A stretch of 25,140 nucleotides of DNA from Apostichopus parvimensis (lineage: Eukaryota > Echinodermata > Holothuroidea > Aspidochirotida > Stichopodidae). Positions within the stretch are counted from its first letter, which is position 1. The number at the start of each line of letters is the position of its first letter. The DNA is taken from NCBI GenBank assembly GCA_000934455.1, contig KN886452.1, positions 25,590-50,729 on the forward strand, in the 5' to 3' direction. The notes under the pieces were generated by a model, which was not told the origin of the DNA, did no database searches, and saw nothing but the letters and a program-made list of their open reading frames with translations. Made by a program: the position numbers and the translations under genes. Positions 18,918-25,140 of this stretch are shown piece by piece.

Positions 18918-19383
18918 TGAGAAGAAATGAGTGAGTGTGTGTGTGATTTGTCAGGGATGTGAGAGATGATTGTGGAGGGAGTTAATGACGGGGTGTAGAT
19001 ATTTTAGAGACACTTTCGGAAATAGTCCGATGTTTTGTAACAAGTGCAACGTCTTAGGTCGTTACATGTTGAGAATAATTCATAAAGTATTATTTAAGTA
19101 AATTTTCGACATGAAATGTAGATGTCCCGCTTGTTAATGTCATAATAGTAAATCGTGTCTTGCACCTTCGCCCTCTCTTCCTATACCACCCTTATTATAT
19201 GCACGACAACTCAGATTGGGGAGTGGCGGAATTGGGCTCCAATTTCATCAAAATTTCCTTTTTAAAGTTTATTTTATAACATAGCCGATTTGTTAATTCC
19301 TTGTGCAAAGTCTCTTAGTTATTTTAGTATACTTTAGGCGCACATGAGTTTCGTCGTGTATTCAGGTATTCTAAAATATATTG
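18918..19383. other. Non-genic stretch
   Basis: No gene is recognised; starts with GT-rich low complexity (18930-18950). Confidence 0.5.
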
Positions 19384-19487
19384 AACAGTAACAATAACCA
19401 TAACCATAACAATGACAACGACAATGACAATAACCATAACCATAATCATAACAATAACATTAACCATAACAATAACAATAATAAAGA
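19384..19487. repeat. AACCAT/AACAAT microsatellite
   Basis: Hexanucleotide-type repeat of ACCATA, ACAATA and ACAATG words. On the minus strand it gives an artefactual Val/Met/Ile-rich frame (19324-19548). Confidence 0.9.
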
Positions 19488-19590
19488 AATAGACGGAACA
19501 CTCCAAGTTATCTACGTTAAAACTACAGTAGCCAATATGGTCTATCAATAGAGAGCGGGGGTATTCTTATTACTGTTACCATTTTGTGGT

Positions 19591-19621
19591 GGGGTGGGGT
19601 GGGGTTGGTTCGGAGGTGGGG
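19591..19621 (+). other. G-quadruplex-prone tract
   Basis: GGGGTGGGGTGGGG followed after 13 bases by GGGG, giving four tracts with loops of 1, 1 and 13 bases. Confidence 0.55.
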
Positions 19622-19753
19622 TGGTAGTGGTTGATTGAAGTTTTTCTTATAATGATGAATTTTACGCGCATTTTCCATAGTCCTCTCCCGTGTAATCGCT
19701 CTCCGCCGCTTTCCCAGCAATCGACCTATCAGCCTCCGTACTTTCAAACTTAA

Positions 19754-20347
19754 AGCCCAGCTCATAGGTCCTATATCATAAGCCCAGCTTATAGGTCATA
19801 TACTTAGCCTAGCTTATAGGTCATATACTTAGCCTAGCTTATAGGTCATATACTTAGCCTAGCTTATAGGTTAGCCTAGCTTATAGGTCATATACTTAGC
19901 CTAGCTTATAGGTTATATACTTAGCCTAGCTTATAGGTTATATACTTAGCCTAGCTTAGAGATCATATACTTAGCCTAGCTTATAGGTTATATACTTAGC
20001 CTAGCTTATAGGTTATATACTTAGCCCAGCTTATAGGTCATATACTTAGCCTAGCTTATAGGTCATATACTTAGCCTAGCTTATAGGTTATATACTTAGC
20101 CTAGCTTATAGATCATATACTTAGCCTAGCTTATAGGTTATATACTTAGCCTAGCTTATAGGTTATATACTTAGCCTAGCTTATAGATCATATACTTAGC
20201 CTAGCTTGTAGGTTATATACTTAGCCTAGCTCATAGGTTATATACTTAGCCTAGCTTATAGATCATATACTTAGCCTAGCTTATAGGTTATATACTTAGC
20301 CTAGCTTATAGGTCATATACTTAGCCTAGCTTGTAGGTCATATAATT
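19754..20347. repeat. 25-bp satellite array, 24 units, with 75-bp higher order
   Basis: Units contain AGCCTAGCTTATAGGT followed by CATATACTT or a variant. I count 24 units. The first (19754-19780) is longer and diverged, the fifth (19856-19872) lacks 8 bases, and the last fades after 20340. Units differ mainly at one site: GGTC, GGTT or GATC. In order from unit 6 the variants read C T T A T T C C T A T T A T T A T C C (A = GATC), so a three-unit, 75-bp pattern (GATC, GGTT, GGTT) is visible, especially in units 15-21. This suggests amplification in blocks of three. No coding potential. Confidence 0.95.
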
Positions 20348-21308
20348 TGGTCTACATTTAATTGGCTTGAAGACAATCGTAAGTACAGGATACCTCATAT
20401 AAAAACATGTCGATATAATTAAAAAAGGAGATCAATGTTATGCACGAAACAACATAGATATGTTCATGTAAGGCTTCCTGTTGTCATTAGTAATTGGTAA
20501 ATTTAATTATCGCATATAATTGTATAGTTCGACCTTAAAACAAAGTAAATATTTAACTCCCGCTTTCTTTTTTTACTATTATACGGCATCATCCTTTGCA
20601 GCTATGTCAACTTGGCGGAATTTATATAACTTTCTGAAATTTGTATGTTAGATCTTATGAACATTATTTCCCCCTTATATTTTTTCTTCTTATTGTGTGG
20701 CAAACATTTGAGGAAACTTGGTATCAAAATACAACCTGCACTGGCCCCTCGTTTTGGTTTTCTTTATGGTTTGTCACAATCAAATTATAACATTCTTTCG
20801 AACTTTCTATATAGATCTCTTTTTTACTTTTCTTGTAAAATCTTTTTAACAAATATGTCAATTTTATTGATCAAAATATCCGCTGATATTAAAATCCTTA
20901 AAATAATATCTCGTCTATAAATACACGTGCAATACAGTACATTGACTTTCATGTCATATCTTATCTCAATTTTGAGGTAAAGTCTTTATCAAGCCACAAG
21001 CATATCTTTTCCGCCCTTTTATTTCTCTCTCTTTATATCCCCTCTTATAATTGTCCATAATAATTACCGTTGAACCACAATCGTTTGTAGAAGTGATAAT
21101 AAAAAATATTCACACCTCTTCGAAGTTTCGTGCTGTTTTGTGTTGATTGGAGTACATATTCCCGAATGTCAACTCTTCCCCCCCCCCCTCCCTTAATTAG
21201 CTTCCAGCTATACAGGGTTAGTATAGATGGTTGTTTGGTGCTCTTTACATGTGTGGTTGTTGTTTAAAAATAATTCGTTATTTTTACTAATTACTGCTAA
21301 AATCTTTG
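20348..21308. other. Non-genic stretch
   Basis: No gene is recognised. A 91-codon frame at 20645-20920 is rich in Leu/Ile/Phe as expected from AT-rich DNA and shows no domain. A C-run lies at 21178-21190. Confidence 0.5.
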
Positions 21309-21360
21309 CCGGAAGCGTCGACCGTACCACTTACTAGCGATTTTCGCGTAAATGGCGGCC
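21309..21360 (+). promoter_or_regulatory. Candidate TATA-less promoter (ETS, E2F-like, YY1)
   Basis: CCGGAAGCG (21309-21317) is an ETS core, TTTTCGCG (21341-21348) is E2F-like and AAATGGCGGCC (21350-21360) carries the YY1 core ATGGCGGC. CpG dinucleotides are locally dense in otherwise CpG-poor DNA. This order and orientation is common at animal housekeeping promoters, where the YY1 motif sits just downstream of the start site and may overlap a start codon (TISU element). The ATG inside the motif opens only a 10-codon frame (21352-21384), a possible uORF. Neighbouring sequence at 21400-21429 looks like a first coding exon. Confidence 0.45.
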
Positions 21361-21399
21361 AACCTTGCTCGGGGTCAAGGGTAAAAATTGATTACCGAA

Positions 21400-21423
21400 A
21401 TGGATAATTTGGGAAAGTACAAT
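21400..21423 (+). CDS. Candidate first coding exon (eight residues), partial gene
   Basis: GAAATGG places ATG (21400) in a strong initiation context (G at -3, G at +4). It encodes MDNLGKYN and then meets GTAAGT (21424-21429), the consensus 5' splice donor, in phase 0. The ETS/E2F/YY1 cluster ends 40 bp upstream, so promoter, short leader, start and donor fall in the expected order within 120 bp. Without the donor the frame would stop soon after. The product cannot be named from eight residues, and I could not identify a second exon in the remaining 3.7 kb, which would put it beyond the window or leave it unseen. The alternative is that all four signals co-occur by chance. Confidence 0.3.
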
Positions 21424-21429
21424 GTAAGT

Positions 21430-22349
21430 ATGTAAGGGTCAACTCGTGCAGGTTGTTGACCAGGTAGAAGGCCTACATGAACCTTGTAGTGGATTGACTC
21501 CAATTAACAAAGGACCTCCATCAATCGCCTCACGTGTATAATAGCATTTGCAATTCAATTTTTTTTTGCCACGTGATATTTTGGGGGCAGATGGTGTGGA
21601 GGGGGGAGGAGGGGGGGGGGGTTGCTTAATGGTCGGAATGAAATGTTCTGTAGGCAGAACATTACAAAGGAAATCCCAGTGCATTAATATATAACGCGTA
21701 TGTGCGGTACAACTTAAAAAAAAGTCTAAAATCCTTCAATATTGTTCCTTAGGTTGAAATAGATAGCACCATTTTGAATATGAGAACCCTATCTTTAATC
21801 AAACATTTTCAAAGGGGCCACCCTGCCCTGGACAATTTACCAGCTTATAAGCCCCTCCCCCACCCGCGTACAAAAACGGTGGTTTCGTCCCTGCTTGAGC
21901 ATGTCTAGCATGATAAATAGAGCCAGCATAGCTTTATCTTTACAATATTTCTTCTCTTTATTTCGTCCAACATGGACCTTCATCGTTTTGCGAAAGAACC
22001 AGAATACAAAAGTTGCAAATGTTATAAAAGAGTTGAATTTTCATGTATTTTGAACGTTTTCTCGAATATTTGAAAACGAAGGAACGCACTCCTAATTGTT
22101 ATTTTATATATATTATATTATAAGGACTGAGACCTCAACGTACGTATATATATGGTTCAACTTTACCGTGTTTTGTGATCTTCAACAAAACAGGGTTCTC
22201 AAAAGTTGCAGAAAAGATTAGAAGAGAGTTTTATTTGCCTTTTATTTACTTTCTACTTATATCAACACATTTACCATAATGATTTACAAATTCGGCTTAG
22301 TCACTATGGACACTTGAATTTTGAGAATATATAGAGATGATGAATACGC
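21430..22349. other. Non-genic stretch (possible intron of the 21.4-kb candidate)
   Basis: No exon is recognised. A G-rich tract with an 11-base G-run lies at 21599-21621, and a C-rich tract at 21852-21870. GTGTTTTGTGATCTTCA at 22168-22184 recurs in the 22.7-kb region. Confidence 0.5.
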
Positions 22350-22467
22350 GTGCGCCTCCCCCTGCCGTGCGTCTCCCCTCCCGTGCGCCTCCCCTCCCGT
22401 GCGCCTCCCCTTCCCGTGTGCCTCCCCCTCCCGTGCGTCTCCCCTCCCGTGCGCCTACCCCTCCCAT
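22350..22467. repeat. GC-rich 16-17-bp minisatellite, seven units
   Basis: GTGCGCCTCCCCTCCC repeats about seven times with C/T changes (GTGCGTCT, GTGTGCCT) and one extra base in some units. The minus strand is G4-prone (GGGAGGGGAGGCGCAC) and gives a fortuitous Gly/Arg-rich frame (22297-22509). Strong CpG content inside an AT-rich setting. Confidence 0.9.
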
Positions 22468-22501
22468 TTGAAAAGAATAAGTTAACCCTTTAAATATTAA
22501 T

Positions 22502-23110
22502 TGTCCCACCTTTACACCTTCCTTAGACTACATTCCCTGCCTCCCTTTCTTCCACTACTTTATTCTACTTATTAACCTTTATCGGTGTCATATCAAATAA
22601 TTAGGTAATAATTAATAGGTAAAACAATGGATGAGAAATAATAGATAACAATGCAATGAAAGAGACTTCCAAAACCAATTAAGAATTAAAATGATTTACA
22701 TCATTATCATTTTCATGTGTTTTGTGATCTTCATTTACAAACGATGAACTAAACCTTTTGGTTTGAATGCCTGTTATTCATTAACTCAAGTTAATCGTGT
22801 GCTTTACAAAAAAAAAAAAAACTTCTTTGTGATTACCTACAGATATTGTATGTATGTATTTATTGTATGTATTGTTTGTATGTATGTATTGTATTGTATA
22901 TGTAAAGTATGTTTATAATGAAAGAACAGTTTCGAAGTCATGTGTCCTATTTACATCTTCCGTCGACCGATTAACAGCTTCCGTTCATGCCTTGTTTCTT
23001 CCTTTGTTTTGTATTCTACTAATAAACCTATATCAATTTTCATTAACCTAATTAGTGAATAATTAACGGGAACAAACAATGGATAAGATATAATATATAA
23101 CAAATCATTA
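22502..23110. repeat. Diverged direct duplication, copies ~445 bp apart
   Basis: 22502-22665 and 22942-23105 share ordered blocks: TTACA.CTTCC, TGCCT..TTTCTTCC, TATTCTACT.ATAAACCT-like, TATATCAA-like, TTAGTGAATAATTAA-like, AACAATGGAT.AGA.ATAAT and ATAACAA. Divergence is about 25%. Between them are an A-run (22808-22821) and a TGTATGTAT microsatellite (22847-22905). Confidence 0.65.
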
Positions 23111-23342
23111 ACAATTAAACCTTTCAATCTTCCTTCAGAAATTGAAGACGACTTATCGAGGCGGAATGAAACTTTCCCACGGAGGTACTTTTATTCTCTG
23201 TATGTTTTTTTTTCTAGTCGTTAAAAATAGATCAAAGGTTTCCTTATTCTAAGATGGTACTGATTAACAACAAAATTCAGAGGATGGTGGCAAATGGGAT
23301 ACAAAGTGTGGTCAGTACATATAACACATTTATAGTCTCACA
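23111..23342. other. Non-genic stretch
   Basis: No gene is recognised. Confidence 0.5.
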
Positions 23343-23389
23343 GGGAGGGGGAGAGGGAGGGGAGAGGGAGGGGTGGGGTGGGTGGGGGG
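23343..23389 (+). other. G-quadruplex-prone tract
   Basis: At least seven G-runs of three or more bases with 1-3-base spacers. This is the densest G4 pattern in the window. Confidence 0.75.
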
Positions 23390-24587
23390 TAGGTTCTCTG
23401 GACGGAGCTGATATGCACAGGGGTGCGTGTTCACCAGTTTTAGAAAAGCCCAAAAGAGGCCCTTTTCAGAACTGTAGCCATGCAGAGACGATTAAACATT
23501 ACTAAAAGCGAAGCCCCCCAAAAAATAATAATCATAAACTTATCATAATTATCTCGAAAAAAATAACGATAATCCAAAAGTGTCAAAAATGATTTTTAAC
23601 GAGTATAATAAGCTTTGACAGTTTTAGAAATCTAGAAATGAATGCATCACTGAATATAATCCCTATACCTAACAACCGGTATTTCAACTCTAGTGAAGTT
23701 GGGGTAAATTATCCATGTTTCGTTCAACTAAAGTATTTCCTTAACGTGTATACCGTTATCGGGTTTAAGTTTTAACGACAGTCCCATCAGTGGCTTCCAT
23801 CTTCAGTTGGGGTAAAATGGTTCAGTCGAGGGATATTCACATTCAGCTGGTGAAGAATTAGACCACTGCTGGAGTTTACACCCCTTTTTATCAACCACAC
23901 AAATGTCAAGAGAATATTAGCAAAACCTTGTGTTAGAGTGCTTAGTCTAAGTAGACCCTTGAATTCAACATTTGACGTCCAACCTTTTGACAAAACTTGG
24001 GGGAGCACCTCCCCACCCCCCCCCCCCCCTACATTGGCTTCAACGACCCCACGTGCCACACCCACCTCCTTCATAAAATGCTTCATTCTCATCTTGTACT
24101 ATTAGTATATTTGGGTCCTAAATCCGAATTGAGAATTTCCCCCTCCCCAACCATTGAAATCCCGTGCAAGCCACCGCATAGTCCCAGCGTATACATCAGT
24201 GGCATAGCCTATGATTATGGGTACGGACGGTTTGATCCCATCACCATTATTAGCTCTAGCAGGCAACATTGAATAATATGAGATTCTTTGGCTACATAGT
24301 TTATTTGTTTATAGGACATGCATGTTCTGTACTATGTGTTCTTGTCAATAAGTTCTAAGCATGGGATTCCTAGGTTTGCGTCGACATATTGACAAACACA
24401 AGATCGATAACGAGAACCCAATAGATATTCAGTAACGTAAAACAATAATATAACTTGAATATCAAGACGAACGAGATAGGAAACATAGTTTAAGGGCTAG
24501 TCACGAGGCCGAGAACACAACAGGACGAACAATAACAATCATCGAGAAAGGAAAGTGAAGTCAAATACATATATGAATATGATTGAG
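23390..24587. other. Non-genic stretch
   Basis: No gene is recognised. A C-run lies at 24015-24028. CAGTGGCATAGCC at 24197-24209 resembles one end of a hAT-type element, but no opposite end was found. The minus-strand frame 23787-24092 includes the C-run as poly-Gly and looks fortuitous. Confidence 0.5.
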
Positions 24588-25140
24588 AATATGTGGAAAC
24601 AGAGAACAAGAGTGACAACACAAAACAAGAAGCAACATCATTACGAAACAAGAATGAGAACATGAACATGAACTAGGATATGAAAACAAGGAACAAGAAT
24701 GAAAACACAAAACAAGAAGCAACATCATAACGAAACAAGAATGAGAACATGAACTATGATATGAAAACAATGAGTAAGGATGAATCACAAAACGAGAAAC
24801 AACATCATAACGAAAACAAGAATGAGAAAATGAACATGAACTAGGATATGAAACCAAGGAGTAAGAAATGCAAACACAAAACAAGAAACAACATCATAAC
24901 GAAACAAGAATGAGAACATGAACATGAACTATGATATGAAAACACGGAGCAAGGATGAAACACAGAACAAGAAGCAACATCATAACGAAAACAGGAATGA
25001 AAGCAAGAACATGAACTATGATATGAAACCAAGGAGTAAGGAATGGAAACACAAAACAAGAAACAACATCATAACGAAACAAGAATGAGAACATGAACAT
25101 GAACTATGATATGAAAACAAGGAGCAAGGATGAAACACAA
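24588..25140. repeat. 87/88-bp minisatellite running off the window end
   Basis: The anchor GATATGA occurs at 24677, 24758, 24845, 24933, 25020 and 25108, giving spacings of 81, 87, 88, 87 and 88 bp. Units contain ACAAGAAGCAACATCATAAC, then CGAAA.CAAGAATGAGAA and CATGAACTATGATATGAAA. The + strand is purine-rich, almost devoid of T-runs. The 81-bp unit lacks one GAACAT-type hexamer. The minus strand gives Ser/Cys/Phe-rich frames with a 29-residue period; 88-bp units break the frame. Confidence 0.92.

Noticed and set aside
19324-19548. Val/Met/Ile-rich minus-strand frame resembling a membrane protein
   Set aside because: It is a translation of the AACCAT/AACAAT microsatellite.
19754-20347. CRISPR array
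   Set aside because: The 25-bp units are contiguous with no unique spacers and no cas genes; the DNA is eukaryotic satellite.
20645-20920. 91-codon + strand frame
   Set aside because: Leu/Ile/Phe/Lys-rich as expected from AT-rich DNA, with no domain or flanking signals.
22297-22509. Gly/Arg-rich minus-strand frame resembling an RGG protein
   Set aside because: It is a translation of the GC-rich minisatellite and has no coding context.
23787-24092. 101-codon minus-strand frame with a poly-Gly run
   Set aside because: The poly-Gly is a C-run (24015-24028) and no family features are visible in the rest.
24197-24209. Second hAT element starting CAGTGGCATAGCC
   Set aside because: No matching opposite end or 8-bp duplication was found within the window.
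24561-25100. Three overlapping Ser/Cys/Phe-rich minus-strand frames
   Set aside because: They are frames through the 87/88-bp tandem array, broken by 88-bp units.

Overview
The window reads as AT-rich, non-bacterial, metazoan DNA. It has no operons, no ribosome-binding-site/ORF architecture and no dense coding. It does have tRNA-derived SINEs, a hAT-type miniature transposon, many mini- and microsatellites, poly-purine tracts, an assembly gap, and motifs of animal transcription factors (ETS, NRF1, E2F, YY1, RFX, CREB, nuclear receptor). The recurring word TAGGCCTA and the satellite-rich style suggest a marine invertebrate, perhaps an echinoderm or related deuterostome; this is an impression, not a demonstrated assignment.

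Layout. 1-1500: AT-rich flank with an ETS/NRF1-like cluster (479-505), two degraded copies of one tRNA-derived SINE family (723-872, 1364-1496) and, between them, a complete 345-bp hAT-type MITE with 12-bp terminal inverted repeats and an 8-bp target duplication (956-1300). 1572-1817: a second, better preserved SINE; its sister lies inverted at 7746-7991. 1905-2512: tandem array of about 160-bp units. 2513-7740: no gene seen; isolated regulatory-like motifs (a perfect DR1 at 2760, an X-box at 4449, an NRF1/ETS palindrome at 5472, an E2F pair at 6969). 8300-8871: three closely spaced inverted repeats, then the only open frame I would defend as possibly coding (8446-8871, 141 aa, unrecognised). 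9135-9576: tandem 220-bp duplication. 9577-14830: no gene, a 623-N gap (11758-12380), G-rich tracts and motifs. 14836-15270: 67-bp satellite in dimeric (135-bp) higher-order form. 17667-17762: a 96-nt hairpin with a 30-bp near-perfect stem. 19384-20347: a microsatellite, a G-rich tract and a 25-bp satellite of 24 units with a 75-bp higher-order rhythm. 21309-21429: a compact ETS/E2F/YY1 cluster followed by a good initiation context and a consensus splice donor, a candidate gene 5' end on the + strand. 22350-23505: GC-rich minisatellite, a 445-bp-spaced duplication and a G4-prone tract. 24588-25140: an 87/88-bp minisatellite that runs off the end.

No complete gene can be assembled from the sequence alone. 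Most open frames are chance frames in AT-rich or repetitive DNA. The most promising items are the 17667-17762 hairpin, the candidate promoter and first exon near 21.4 kb, the 8446-8871 frame with its hairpin cluster, the tetraloop-hairpin chain shared by the two SINEs, and the higher-order satellites.
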